The translations under genes and the position numbers were made by a program. A stretch of DNA of 64,000 nt, taken from assembly GCF_004217145.1 (NCBI RefSeq), contig NZ_SHKR01000016.1, forward strand, positions 186,001 through 250,000. The letters run 5' to 3'. Below the pieces are notes generated by a model. That model was not told where the DNA came from. It made no database searches and saw nothing but the letters and a program-made list of their open reading frames with translations. This document shows positions 1-7,673 of this stretch, in pieces (positions within the stretch are counted from its first letter, which is position 1; each line of letters begins with the position of its first letter). This DNA comes from Kribbella rubisoli (GTDB lineage Bacteria > Actinomycetota > Actinomycetes > Propionibacteriales > Kribbellaceae).

Positions 1-153
1 GAGACCGCTCAGGCTCTCCAGGAGGTCGCGGGTCCGGTCCTCGCCGCCTTCCTCGACCTGGACGACAAGGAAGATGGCCGATCCGCTGAGCGGCATCAGT
101 ACGGACTGCGGCAGCGCATCCGTCGACCTGGATGTTGCCGGATCAGTAACCAC
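1..153 (-). CDS. Dyp-type peroxidase, N-terminal fragment (runs off window start)
   Basis: Minus-strand reading frame of 51 codons that is open to the left edge. The GTG start at 153 is preceded by GGAGGG about 8 nt upstream. The visible N-terminus ends in a hydrophobic strand (AIFLVVQVEE) followed by an acidic helix (RTRDLLESLSGL), as at the beginning of the first ferredoxin-like half of dye-decolorizing (DyP) heme peroxidases. The catalytic GxxDG motif and heme-binding His lie outside the window, so function rests only on resemblance of the first strand and helix. Divergent from the CPBP protease at 210, with 56 bp between the starts. Confidence 0.5.
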   Translation of the reverse strand, partial: MVTDPATSRSTDALPQSVLMPLSGSAIFLVVQVEEGGEDRTRDLLESLSGL

Positions 154-209
154 CGTGTTTTTCCCTCCATGTGCACTGGGTGCTTGGCCCGATCTTCTAG
201 AGTCCAGTC

Positions 210-1370
210 ATGGACCCGCAACAGCCCGGGCCGCCACCGCAACACCAACCGCAACCGGGCCCATACTCCCAGCCGGGGCAGTACCCACCGCCCCCGCCCC
301 ACCCCGGCCCGTACCCGGAGCAGTGGGGAGCGCCGCTCCAGCAACCACCGCCGCACCCGCAGCAGTGGGGCACGCCGGCGCCGTACCCGGCCCAATATGC
401 CTACCGCGAGCCCCGCGTCATCCCCGCCCCGCCGGGTACGCCGTTCCACCGGCTCGCCCGTACTCCGAAGCACGCGTGGTGGCGCCCGATCGTCGGGACC
501 CTGCTGCTCGGCGCCTTCGTCCTGTTCCTGACCACCGGTGTTGTCGTCGCCTGGACGATCGTGCACCGCGTCGTCGCCGGACCGTTCCCGGCGCCGACCG
601 GGACGGACATCTTCCCGAGCGACACCGAGAACCTCGCCGTCACGCTAGTCATGCTCGGCATCCTGACCCCGTGCGTCGGCCTGGCCGCGTGGGTCGTCCA
701 ACGCCGGCCGTTCTGGAGCGTCGCCTCGGTCCTGAACAAGATCCGCTGGCGCTGGCTGCTGTTGTGCTGCGTGCCGGCCCTCGGGTACCTCGCTCTGTCG
801 TACGCGATGGGCGCGCTCGTCGACGCGATCTTCCCGCCCGAGGACGCGATCGGGACCGACGGCGGCTCGTGGATCGGTTTCGGCGCGTTCGCCGTACCGG
901 CGCTGGTGATCCTGTTCCTGGTGCCGTTCCAGTCGGCCGCCGAGGAGTTCATGTTCCGCGGGTGGCTGATCCAGGCGGTCGGGGCGTACGGTCCGGACAA
1001 CCCCGACGGCAAGGCCCGCTGGGTGCGGACGATCTTCCGATCGCCGTGGCCGGGCATCGTGATCGGCGGCGCGGCGTTCGTGTCGGCGCACGGGTACACC
1101 GGCTGGGCGATGGCCGACGTGTTCCTGTTCGCGATCACCGTCGGCTGGCTGACGGTCCGGACCGGGGGACTGGAGGCCGGCATCGCGCTGCACGCGCTGA
1201 ACAACCTGCTCGCCTTTTTGTTGCCTGCGGCAATGGGTCAGCTGTCCGGTTGGGACGAGCAGGGCGGCGCGCCGTGGACGCTGCTGGTCTCGGACATCCC
1301 GTGCCTCGCGTTTTATGCGTTCGCGATCACCTGGCTGGCCAAGCGGCAGCAGGTCGCGCGGGTGAGTTGA
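210..1370 (+). CDS. CPBP-family intramembrane metalloprotease with Pro-rich N-terminus
   Basis: 386 aa. Residues 1-80 are low-complexity Pro/Gln/Tyr/Gly, probably a disordered cytoplasmic tail; the rest is polytopic membrane protein with about six to eight hydrophobic segments. The CAAX-protease and bacteriocin-processing (CPBP/Abi, PF02517) signature is intact: EExxxR at E245-E246-R250, a second-motif His at H294 (SAHG) and a third at H328 (LHALNN), the residues that bind the catalytic metal in this family. Substrate unknown; relatives cleave membrane-embedded peptides. The ATG has no Shine-Dalgarno but a TAGAGT box ends 6 nt before it, so the mRNA is probably leaderless. A HAD hydrolase follows after 44 bp. 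Confidence 0.85.
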   Translation: MDPQQPGPPPQHQPQPGPYSQPGQYPPPPPHPGPYPEQWGAPLQQPPPHPQQWGTPAPYPAQYAYREPRVIPAPPGTPFHRLARTPKHAWWRPIVGTLLLGAFVLFLTTGVVVAWTIVHRVVAGPFPAPTGTDIFPSDTENLAVTLVMLGILTPCVGLAAWVVQRRPFWSVASVLNKIRWRWLLLCCVPALGYLALSYAMGALVDAIFPPEDAIGTDGGSWIGFGAFAVPALVILFLVPFQSAAEEFMFRGWLIQAVGAYGPDNPDGKARWVRTIFRSPWPGIVIGGAAFVSAHGYTGWAMADVFLFAITVGWLTVRTGGLEAGIALHALNNLLAFLLPAAMGQLSGWDEQGGAPWTLLVSDIPCLAFYAFAITWLAKRQQVARVS

Positions 1371-1414
1371 AAAGCAGGCGAGAACTGTCGGTCGGCTCTG
1401 GCAGGCTGTGCCGC

Positions 1415-2119
1415 GTGACGAACGTGAAGATCGAGGCCGTCCTGTTCGACTGGGGCGGCACATTGGCGACCTGGCACGACATCGACCTGCACGAGACCTG
1501 GCGAGCCGTCGCGTCGGTGCTCGACGAGCAGCAGGCCGACGACCTGGCGGCCCGGCTGGTAGCGGCCGAAGGGTCGATCTGGCGGCGCTCCAGGGACGAG
1601 CATCTCAGCAGCACGCTGGAGGAGGTGTGCACGCTGGCCGAGGTCGTGATGAGCCCGGCGGCCCAAGCGGAGTACGACCGGCAGTGGGACCCGCACACCG
1701 AGCTGGAGCCCGACGCGCTCGACACGCTGCAGGAGCTCCGCGCGCGGGGGCTGAAGGTCGGCGTGCTCTCGAACACGATCTGGCCCCGCGAGCGGCACGA
1801 GGCGATCTTCGCGCGAGACGGTGTCCACGAGTTGCTCGACGGCGCGGTCTACACCAGCGAGATTGCGCACACGAAGCCGCACCCGGAGGCGTTCCTGGCC
1901 GCGATGCGGGCCGTCGGTGTGTCGGAGCCGTCCCGCTGCCTGTTCGTCGGCGACCGGCTGTTCGACGACGTCTGGGGTGCGCAGAACGTCGGGATGCGGG
2001 CCGCGCACCTGCCGCACAGCGCGATCCCGACCGAGCAGATCGGCCACACCGAAGGGACGCCGGACGCCACGATCCAGCGCCTCTCGGAGCTGCCGGCGCT
2101 GATCGACAGCTGGAACTGA
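1415..2119 (+). CDS. HAD-superfamily hydrolase
   Basis: 234 aa. HAD motif I reads DWGGTL, with Asp nucleophile but Gly where the second Asp acid/base usually sits; motif II is the Ser/Asn-containing LSNT, motif III the Lys in TKPHPEAF, motif IV the acidic GDRLFDD. A helical cap lies between motifs I and II as in the subclass I phosphatase/dehalogenase group. Small-molecule phosphatase activity is the family default, but the motif I substitution makes the reaction uncertain. The GTG at 1415 is chosen because a CAGGCT -10-like box ends 7 nt upstream; GTG at 1424 is an alternative. The open frame continues far upstream over the CPBP gene, without coding character. Confidence 0.8.
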   Translation: MTNVKIEAVLFDWGGTLATWHDIDLHETWRAVASVLDEQQADDLAARLVAAEGSIWRRSRDEHLSSTLEEVCTLAEVVMSPAAQAEYDRQWDPHTELEPDALDTLQELRARGLKVGVLSNTIWPRERHEAIFARDGVHELLDGAVYTSEIAHTKPHPEAFLAAMRAVGVSEPSRCLFVGDRLFDDVWGAQNVGMRAAHLPHSAIPTEQIGHTEGTPDATIQRLSELPALIDSWN

Positions 2120-2147
2120 CCCCAGAAATACGCACAGACATACCGAA

Positions 2148-2180
2148 GGACCCCCGAGCCGGATCGCGGCTCGAGGGTCC
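2148..2180. terminator. Bidirectional hairpin between convergent genes
   Basis: A 14-bp stem with one mismatch (GGACCC..CGAGCCG against CGGCTCG..GGGTCC) and a short loop lies between the HAD stop (2119) and the stop of the minus-strand sigma gene (2202). It can serve both strands. Confidence 0.7.
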
Positions 2181-2201
2181 TGAGGGGTTTCGGAGTGGGT
2201 G

Positions 2202-3161
2202 TTACGCGGCCAGCGTCGGGTCTGCCATCAGGCGGAGGCGGCCCAGCGCCTCGCGCTCGATCTGGCGAACTCGCTCTGCCGAGATGCCGTGCACTGCGCC
2301 GATATCGGCCAGCTTGGCCTGGCGGCCGTCGTGCAGGCCGTAGCGGCGCCGGATCACGTCCGCGGACCGCGGGTCGAGCTGGTCGACCAGACTGAACAGA
2401 CCCGAACGGTCGGACGCGTCCGCGACCAGCTGGTCCGGACCCGGCGCGGTCTCGGCCGCGATCAGGTCACCCAGCGAGGTCTCGCCCTCGTCGTCGACCG
2501 GACTGTTCAGGCTGATGTGGTCCCGGCCGATTCGGATCAGTTCAGTGACCCGCTCCGGGTCCAGGCCCAGCTCCGCTGCGATCTCGTCGATCTCCGGCTC
2601 GCGCCCGAGCTTGCGCTCCAGCGTGCGCCGCGCCGACCCGATCTGGTTCAGCTGCTCCACCACGTGCACCGGCAGCCGGACCACACGGGCCTGCTGCGCG
2701 ATACCGCGGGTGATGGCCTGCCGCACCCACCAGGTCGCGTACGTCGAGAACTTGAAACCCTTCCGGTAGTCGAACTTCTCCACCGCGCGGATCAGTCCCG
2801 TGTTGCCCTCCTGGACCAGGTCCAGCAGCGGCATCTGGGACCGCCCGTACCGGCGGGCGATCGACACCACGAGCCGGAGGTTCGCGGTCACGAACCGCTG
2901 CTGCGCGCGCCGGCCCGCTTCGGCCAGCCACTCCAGCTCTTCCTCCGTCGCATATTTGGGCGCTCCGCCCTTCTTACGTCCAACCCGCCCCTCGGCCAGC
3001 AGTTGCTCCGCAAGGAGTCCTGCTTCGACCGTCTCAGCGAGCTCGACCTCTTCCTCAGCCGTCAGCAAAGGAGTCCGTGCGATCTCTTCGAGGTAGAGAC
3101 CTACACTGTCCTTGCCGTCGATACCGTCGTCCGTGGACCGGACACGAGCCATGCGAGCCAC
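2202..3161 (-). CDS. Group 2 RNA polymerase sigma factor (SigB/HrdD-like)
   Basis: 319 aa sigma-70 protein. Region 1.2 (SVGLYLEEIARTPLL), a 2.1-2.4 core with FVTANLRLVVSIARRYG, LLDLVQEGNTGL, KFDYRKGFKFSTYATWWVRQAI, then regions 3 and 4 with the 4.2 helix-turn-helix (SAERVRQIEREALGRL). It lacks the long acidic/Lys-Ala N-terminus of the principal factor at 19213, so it is a non-essential primary-like factor, the class of mycobacterial SigB and streptomycete HrdA/C/D used in stress or stationary phase. GTG at 3161 is chosen because GAAGGGAG lies 6 nt upstream; the frame is open further upstream, but those codons cover the promoter region. ATG at 3152 is an alternative. Its promoter carries a direct repeat (3236-3252) resembling that before the response regulator at 30925. 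Confidence 0.92.
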   Translation of the reverse strand: MARMARVRSTDDGIDGKDSVGLYLEEIARTPLLTAEEEVELAETVEAGLLAEQLLAEGRVGRKKGGAPKYATEEELEWLAEAGRRAQQRFVTANLRLVVSIARRYGRSQMPLLDLVQEGNTGLIRAVEKFDYRKGFKFSTYATWWVRQAITRGIAQQARVVRLPVHVVEQLNQIGSARRTLERKLGREPEIDEIAAELGLDPERVTELIRIGRDHISLNSPVDDEGETSLGDLIAAETAPGPDQLVADASDRSGLFSLVDQLDPRSADVIRRRYGLHDGRQAKLADIGAVHGISAERVRQIEREALGRLRLMADPTLAA

Positions 3162-3210
3162 CGAAACTCCCTTCGTCGTTACATGGAGAGCAACGCTCGA
3201 GTAGGGTTCA

Positions 3211-3252
3211 AGATTCCGGTACCAGTGTGTAAACACCCTGAAGGTTCCCTGA
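3211..3252 (-). promoter_or_regulatory. Candidate promoter of the sigma gene with 11-bp-period direct repeat
   Basis: Plus-strand CCCTGA at 3236-3241 recurs at 3247-3252, exactly 11 bp apart (TCAGGG-N5-TCAGGG on the coding strand). A -10-like GAATCT lies at 3216-3211, 20 bp downstream of the repeat. One-helical-turn direct repeats placed over the -35 region are typical binding sites of OmpR-family response regulators. No regulator has been shown to bind; see the matching element at 31658. Confidence 0.45.
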
Positions 3253-3353
3253 GAGTTCCCGGCAGTGATTCCGCCGTGGAAACCGGTGTCCCGCAGCTTT
3301 GCTGGGGTATTAGGCCTGACACTCCGCGTCGAACCTGAGAATCCGTCCAGAAA

Positions 3354-3395
3354 TCTGTCCCTGGATGTGTTGCACAACACACGTCCAGGGACAGA
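3354..3395 (-). terminator. ptrB: Strong hairpin downstream of oligopeptidase B
   Basis: Twelve-bp perfect arms (TCTGTCCCTGGA / TCCAGGGACAGA) continue into seven more pairs (TGTGTTG / CAACACA) with a 2-nt bulge and a tiny loop. It begins 24 bp past the ptrB stop on the minus strand. Confidence 0.75.
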
Positions 3396-3418
3396 TATTC
3401 CCTCCGGTCGAGCGTGGT

Positions 3419-5500
3419 TCAGCTCAGGCCGAGCGTGTCCAGCTCCCAGGCCAGCGAGAACGCGACCTCGCGCCAGGCGTCGTACCGCCCGCTGCGGCCG
3501 CCGTGGCCGGCTTCCATTTCGGTCTTCAGCAGTACGTCGGCGTCACCGGTCGCGGTCGCGCGCAGTTTCGCCACCCACTTCGCGGGCTCCACGAAGAACA
3601 CCCGGGTGTCGTTCAGGCTGGTGATCGCCAGGATGCGCGGATAGCGCTGCGCGGCAACGTTTTCGTACGGCGAGTAGGACTTCATGTACTCGTAGACGGC
3701 TTTGTCCTCGAGCGGATTTCCCCATTCCTCCCACTCGATCACAGTCAGCGGCAGCGACGGGTCGAGGATCGTGGTCAGCGCGTCCACGAACGGGACCTCC
3801 GCGACGATTCCGCCGAACGCTTCCGGGGCCAGGTTCGCGACCGCACCCATCAGTAGACCGCCGGCGCTGCCGCCCTGCGCGACGATCCGTTCCGGCCTGG
3901 TCCAGCCGGCCTGCACCAGGTGGTCCGCGGCCGCGATGAAGTCGGTGAACGTGTTCCGCTTCGTGAGCATCTTGCCGTCGTCGTACCAGTGCCGGCCGAG
4001 CTCGCCGCCGCCCCGGACGTGCACGATCGCGAAGACCACACCGCGGTCGAGGAGCGACAGCCGGGGGATCGAGAACCACGGATCCATCGACGACTCGTAC
4101 GACCCGTAGCCGTACAGCACGACCGGCGCGTTCCCGTCCTTCGCGACGTCCTTGCGCGCGACCATCGAGATCGGCACCTTCGTCCCGTCCGGCGCCGTCG
4201 CCCATTCGCGGTACTGCGTGTACGCCGTCAGGTCCACGCCGCCGAGAACGGGCTGCTGCTTCAGCAATCGACGCTCGCCCGTCGCGACATCCACGTCGTA
4301 CGTCGAACCGGGCGTCACGAGCGATGTGTAGCCGAAGCGGTACCGGGTGTCGTACCACTCGTCGTTGCGGCCGGGGGAGACCGTGTGGATCGGCTCGTCG
4401 AACTCCAGCACCTCAGGCGCGGCGAACGAGCCATCGGTACGGCGCATGATCGCCAGCTCGGTCAGCGCGTTGCGGCGCCGGTAGAGGATCACGTGGTCGG
4501 CAAACGCGTCGGTGCCGAGGAGGCGGCTGGTCTCGTCGCCCTCGATCAGCGTCGTCCAGTCGCCGGGAGAGTCCAGCGGCGCGGACGCCAGCGAGAAGTT
4601 GGCGGCATCCGCGTTGTGCGTGATCAGCAGCTGGTCGCCGGCGTGCTCGACGTCGTACTCGACGCCCTCGCGACGCGGCGCCACGACGACTGCCTCGCCG
4701 GTCGGGTCGTTGGCGTCGAGGAGCCAGACCTCGCTGGTCAGCTTGCTGCCGAGCGCGATCATGATGGCCTGCTCGTTGCGCGTGAGGTCGACGCCGACCC
4801 AGAAGCGCTCGTCCGGCTCCTCCATGACGAGGACGTCATCCGTCGCACCGAGCGTGTGACGCCAGACCTGGTGCGGGCGCCAGGCGTCGTCGACCTTGGT
4901 GTAGAAGATCGTCGAGCCGTCGGCGGACCAGGCCGAGCCGTAGTGCACCTCGGGCAGTTCGTCGGGCAGCAGCTCGCCGGTGCTGAGGTCCTTGATCCGC
5001 AGGGTGAACCGCTCGTCGCCCTTGAGGTCGACGGAGTACGCGAGCAGGCGGCCGTCGGGGGAGACGTCGACGGTGCCGAGCGAGAAGAACTCGGAGTCGC
5101 CGGCCACCTCGTTCCCGTCCAGCATCACCTCTTCGCCGGCGATCTCGCCGTCGGTCGCGGGCGGCTGGTCGCCGTCCACCTTGACCCGGCAGTGCAGCGA
5201 GTACTGCCGGCCCTCGATCGTGCGCGAGTAGTACCAGTACCCGCCGCGTCGCGCCGGGACGCTCAGGTCGGTCTGCAGCGTCCGGTCCGAGATCTCCCGA
5301 AAGATTGCCTCACGCAACGATTCCAGATGGGCGGTGCGCGCCTCGGTGTACGCGTTCTCGGCCCGCAGGTACCCCAGCACCTCGTCGTCGGTCTTGTCCC
5401 GCAACCACTCGTACTCGTCGACGAACACATCGCCGTGATGCACCCGCTCAACCGGCTTACGAGCAGCAACCGGCGGCGTAACAGAAGAAGTCTCGGACAT
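3419..5500 (-). CDS. ptrB: Oligopeptidase B-like S9A serine peptidase
   Basis: 693 aa, the usual length for oligopeptidase B, a cytosolic prolyl-oligopeptidase-family enzyme cutting short peptides after basic residues. An N-terminal beta-propeller (about residues 80-420, with WSADGSTIFYT-type blade repeats) caps a C-terminal alpha/beta-hydrolase domain. The triad is visible: Ser545 in GGSAGG, Asp631 in SLNDTRV, His666 in EAGHGG. No signal peptide. ATG start; there is no clear ribosome site, but TAGTCT (5512-5507) ends 6 nt before it, so translation is probably leaderless. Alone in its transcription unit: a long palindrome lies upstream, a hairpin downstream. Confidence 0.93.
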   Translation of the reverse strand: MSETSSVTPPVAARKPVERVHHGDVFVDEYEWLRDKTDDEVLGYLRAENAYTEARTAHLESLREAIFREISDRTLQTDLSVPARRGGYWYYSRTIEGRQYSLHCRVKVDGDQPPATDGEIAGEEVMLDGNEVAGDSEFFSLGTVDVSPDGRLLAYSVDLKGDERFTLRIKDLSTGELLPDELPEVHYGSAWSADGSTIFYTKVDDAWRPHQVWRHTLGATDDVLVMEEPDERFWVGVDLTRNEQAIMIALGSKLTSEVWLLDANDPTGEAVVVAPRREGVEYDVEHAGDQLLITHNADAANFSLASAPLDSPGDWTTLIEGDETSRLLGTDAFADHVILYRRRNALTELAIMRRTDGSFAAPEVLEFDEPIHTVSPGRNDEWYDTRYRFGYTSLVTPGSTYDVDVATGERRLLKQQPVLGGVDLTAYTQYREWATAPDGTKVPISMVARKDVAKDGNAPVVLYGYGSYESSMDPWFSIPRLSLLDRGVVFAIVHVRGGGELGRHWYDDGKMLTKRNTFTDFIAAADHLVQAGWTRPERIVAQGGSAGGLLMGAVANLAPEAFGGIVAEVPFVDALTTILDPSLPLTVIEWEEWGNPLEDKAVYEYMKSYSPYENVAAQRYPRILAITSLNDTRVFFVEPAKWVAKLRATATGDADVLLKTEMEAGHGGRSGRYDAWREVAFSLAWELDTLGLS

Positions 5501-5545
5501 GCCGCGAGACTACCCGCCACGCCGTCGTCTCCGCGCAGGCTTTCC

Positions 5546-5714
5546 CTAGGGCATGCCTCCCGATCCCGCGCCGACTGCGCGGCACTCGGCACGGCACCTC
5601 GCCGCACGGGTGCAAAGGGAACGATGCTCCGCATCGACCCCTTCGCCCCCGCGCGCCGATGCACCGTGCCGAGCACCTGCTCGCTACGGCGGGGGATCGG
5701 GAGGCATGCCCTAG
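5546..5714. repeat. 169-bp nested inverted repeat (cruciform-capable element)
   Basis: Outer arms of 22 bp are perfect complements (5546-5567 starting CTAGGGCATGCC, and 5693-5714 ending GGCATGCCCTAG). A second pair, CTCGGCACGG (5585-5594) and CCGTGCCGAG (5664-5673), is perfect, and so is the apex CGATGC-TCC-GCATCG (5622-5636). All three share one centre near 5629-5630, so the whole segment folds into one long interrupted hairpin. It fills the gap between the xth stop codon, which it includes, and the ptrB promoter. It may be a terminator, a nonautonomous palindromic mobile element, or both. Confidence 0.8.
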
Positions 5715-6526
5715 ACGTCGTACGTCGCGACGACGGGGGCGTGGTCGCTCCAGCGTTCGGCGTAGGTCGGGGCTCGGTGGATGGCGCAGTTCGTGGCTGC
5801 GGAGGCTAGCGCGGGGGAGGCGATCTGGTAGTCGATGCGCCAGCCGGCGTCGTTGTCGAAGGCCTTGCCGCGCCAGGACCACCAGGAGTACGGGCCGGGT
5901 CCGTCGCCGCCGAAGCGGCGGCCGAGGTCGACCCAGCCGGCCTCGAACAGGCGGTCCATCCAGGCGCGCTCTTCGGGCAGGAAGCCGCTCTTCTTGCGGT
6001 TGGCCTTCCAGGCCTTCAGGTCTTCCTCGCGGTGGGCGATGTTCAGGTCGCCGCACATCAGCACGTGCCGGCCGTCGGCGCGCAGTTCGGTCAGGCGGGC
6101 CGTGATCGCGTCGAGGAACGCGTACTTCTCCTCCTGTCGCGGCGGTGTCTCGAACTCGCCGGTGAACACATACGTGCTCACCGCAGTCAGCGTCGTACCG
6201 TCATCCAGTACGACGTCCGCCTCGACCCACCGCCCGGTCCCCGCGAACCGCTCCGGGCCGATCTCGCCGCGCTCTTCCTTGATCGGACGCCGGCTCGCGA
6301 CCGCGACGCCCGCGCGTCCCTTGTGCCCGTCGATCGCGGGCTCGGAGTGCGCGATGTTCCAGTCGCCATCCCGGCCGCTACTGAGGAGCTCCCGCAGTAC
6401 GTCGTCGGTCGCCCGGACTTCCTGCATCAGCAACAAGTCCGGATCCGTGTCGTCGAGCCACGGCTGCATCCCGCGCCGGAAGGCGGCTCTGATTCCGTTC
6501 ACGTTCACCGTGGCAACCGTCAGCAC
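5711..6526 (-). CDS. xth: Exodeoxyribonuclease III (AP endonuclease)
   Basis: 271 aa member of the ExoIII/APE1 endonuclease-exonuclease-phosphatase fold; cuts DNA 5' of abasic sites and degrades 3' ends in base excision repair. Visible motifs: VNVNGIRAA at the N-terminus, catalytic Glu in LLLMQEVRA, GDLNIAHRE (Asp and Asn of the active site), a basic loop KANRKKSGF, and the C-terminal SDHAPV with the catalytic Asp-His pair. GTG start; TAAGGT ends 6 nt upstream inside the end of the preceding membrane-protein gene, so a leaderless internal promoter is likely. The stop codon lies within the 169-bp palindrome. Confidence 0.93.
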   Translation of the reverse strand: MLTVATVNVNGIRAAFRRGMQPWLDDTDPDLLLMQEVRATDDVLRELLSSGRDGDWNIAHSEPAIDGHKGRAGVAVASRRPIKEERGEIGPERFAGTGRWVEADVVLDDGTTLTAVSTYVFTGEFETPPRQEEKYAFLDAITARLTELRADGRHVLMCGDLNIAHREEDLKAWKANRKKSGFLPEERAWMDRLFEAGWVDLGRRFGGDGPGPYSWWSWRGKAFDNDAGWRIDYQIASPALASAATNCAIHRAPTYAERWSDHAPVVATYDV

Positions 6527-6535
6527 GCGGGAACC

Positions 6536-7000
6536 TTACCCTCTGTGGTGCCCCGGCTTGACGACCATCAGCACGAGCACGACCAGCCAGAGCAGCGCGA
6601 AGATCCCGGACGTCATCGAGAGCAGCTTCGCCTTCGACAGGACAGCGCTGCGCTCCTCGGTCGTCCCGCCGACGACCGCCAGCACGCTCGACTGCGCCGG
6701 CGCGACGAGGAACGCGAGCACCAGCGCCGCGGCCAAGGTCAGCACGATCGAGATGATCAGCCAGGCCTCGCCCATCACATGCATGCTGCCCGCGAGAGCG
6801 AACCCGAAGAGCGGGACGGCGAGGCTCGCCCAGGCGTAGACATTGGTGATCCGGTGCAGCACCTGCAACCCGCCCGCGTCCGGGCTCCCGGCCGTCAGCG
6901 TGCGCCTCGCGATCGATGGGAACATGCTGGTCGCCACGGTCACCGGACCGACGCAGAGGATGGCCGCGAGGATGTGGACCGTCAGGAAGAACTTGTTCAT
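6536..7000 (-). CDS. Small four-helix integral membrane protein (DUF2269-like)
   Basis: 154 aa with four predicted membrane helices: residues 4-25, 50-70, 76-100 and 130-150. Resemblance to the DUF2269/YkoI-type membrane family comes from the opening (KFFLTVHILAAILCVGP) and a conserved His early in helix 1. No enzymatic motif. It starts only 7 bp after the TetR stop codon, with GAGAAGG directly upstream of the ATG, and is probably cotranscribed with tetR. It may be linked to whatever the TetR regulon handles, but that is inference. Confidence 0.65.
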   Translation of the reverse strand: MNKFFLTVHILAAILCVGPVTVATSMFPSIARRTLTAGSPDAGGLQVLHRITNVYAWASLAVPLFGFALAGSMHVMGEAWLIISIVLTLAAALVLAFLVAPAQSSVLAVVGGTTEERSAVLSKAKLLSMTSGIFALLWLVVLVLMVVKPGHHRG

Positions 7001-7006
7001 GCCTTC

Positions 7007-7600
7007 TCACTCGGACGTTGTCGTGAGGATCGCGTCCAGGGACTGCTCGCAGAGGTGTTCGAGGGATTCCGGCGAAACGGTCGGGTCGTCGATCCATACC
7101 AGGAGGGTCTGTTCGACGTAACCCTGCCAGCCGTGGCAGGCGAGCTCGACGACGGGGGTGACCTCGATGCCACGCTCTGCGACCGCGCTGATCACCCACT
7201 GGCTGAACACGCGGCGCAGATCGGAGTGCAGCGCGCGGATCTCCGGATCGCCGGCGGCCGACATCAGCAGCGTCGCTCGGTAGAGCTGCGGGGCTTCGAG
7301 TACGGCCCGGACGAACGCGCGGATGCCTGATCGGAGCTGCTCGTCCGGCGGCAGGGACGGATCCGGGGCGGTTCGCAGCATGACCTCCGCGGCGGCTTCC
7401 TCGATGACGGCGTACTGGAACTTCTTCTTCGATCCGAAGTAGTGGAACAGCAGAGCGGGGGAGACGCCGGCCTCCGCGGCGACCAGCTCGACCGTCAGCT
7501 CGCGGTGCGGGTCCGCGAGCAGCACCTGGCGCGCTGCCGCGAGGATCTGCGCCCGCCGCTGATCAGGGCGCAACCTGGCGGAGGAGGAGGTCTGGCTCAT
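7007..7600 (-). CDS. TetR-family transcriptional regulator
   Basis: 197 aa. N-terminal TetR helix-turn-helix at residues 13-60 (RRAQILAAARQVLL..., TVELVAAEAGVSPALLFHYFGSKKKF), followed by an all-helical ligand-binding domain. It faces the five-gene operon starting at 7674, and two matching 20-bp operators occupy the intergenic region. Operator 1 overlaps the regulator's own TAGACT -10 box (7612-7607), which sits 6 nt before the ATG, so autorepression with a leaderless mRNA is the simplest reading. The ligand is unknown; given the oxidoreductases and epoxide-hydrolase-like enzyme opposite, a lipid or hydrophobic xenobiotic is plausible. Confidence 0.9.
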   Translation of the reverse strand: MSQTSSSARLRPDQRRAQILAAARQVLLADPHRELTVELVAAEAGVSPALLFHYFGSKKKFQYAVIEEAAAEVMLRTAPDPSLPPDEQLRSGIRAFVRAVLEAPQLYRATLLMSAAGDPEIRALHSDLRRVFSQWVISAVAERGIEVTPVVELACHGWQGYVEQTLLVWIDDPTVSPESLEHLCEQSLDAILTTTSE

Positions 7601-7610
7601 CCGGCCAGTC

Positions 7611-7630
7611 TATTGAGTAAACGGTCAATA
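7611..7630. promoter_or_regulatory. TetR operator 1
   Basis: Inverted repeat TATTGA-N8-TCAATA, overlapping the -10 box (7612-7607) of the tetR gene. It shares the pattern TnTTGAGTA...TCAAnA with operator 2. Confidence 0.65.
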
Positions 7631-7639
7631 AGCACTTAC

Positions 7640-7659
7640 TGTTGAGTATCTGCTCAACA
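7640..7659. promoter_or_regulatory. TetR operator 2
   Basis: Inverted repeat TGTTGAG-N6-CTCAACA with perfect 7-bp arms, 29 bp from operator 1 and 14 bp before the SDR start codon, so it lies over the promoter or transcript start of the divergent operon. Confidence 0.65.
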
Positions 7660-7673
7660 AGCTGGAGGTCCAG

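Noticed and set aside
74..1414. N-terminal extension of the HAD hydrolase
   Set aside because: It would read through the whole CPBP gene in another frame; the upstream residues are low-complexity and a -10 box lies at 1402-1407.
3920..5809. Long plus-strand open frame opposite ptrB
   Set aside because: Arg/Val/Asp-rich translation without domains, crossing the ptrB promoter and the palindrome; a GC-driven antisense shadow of a clear gene.
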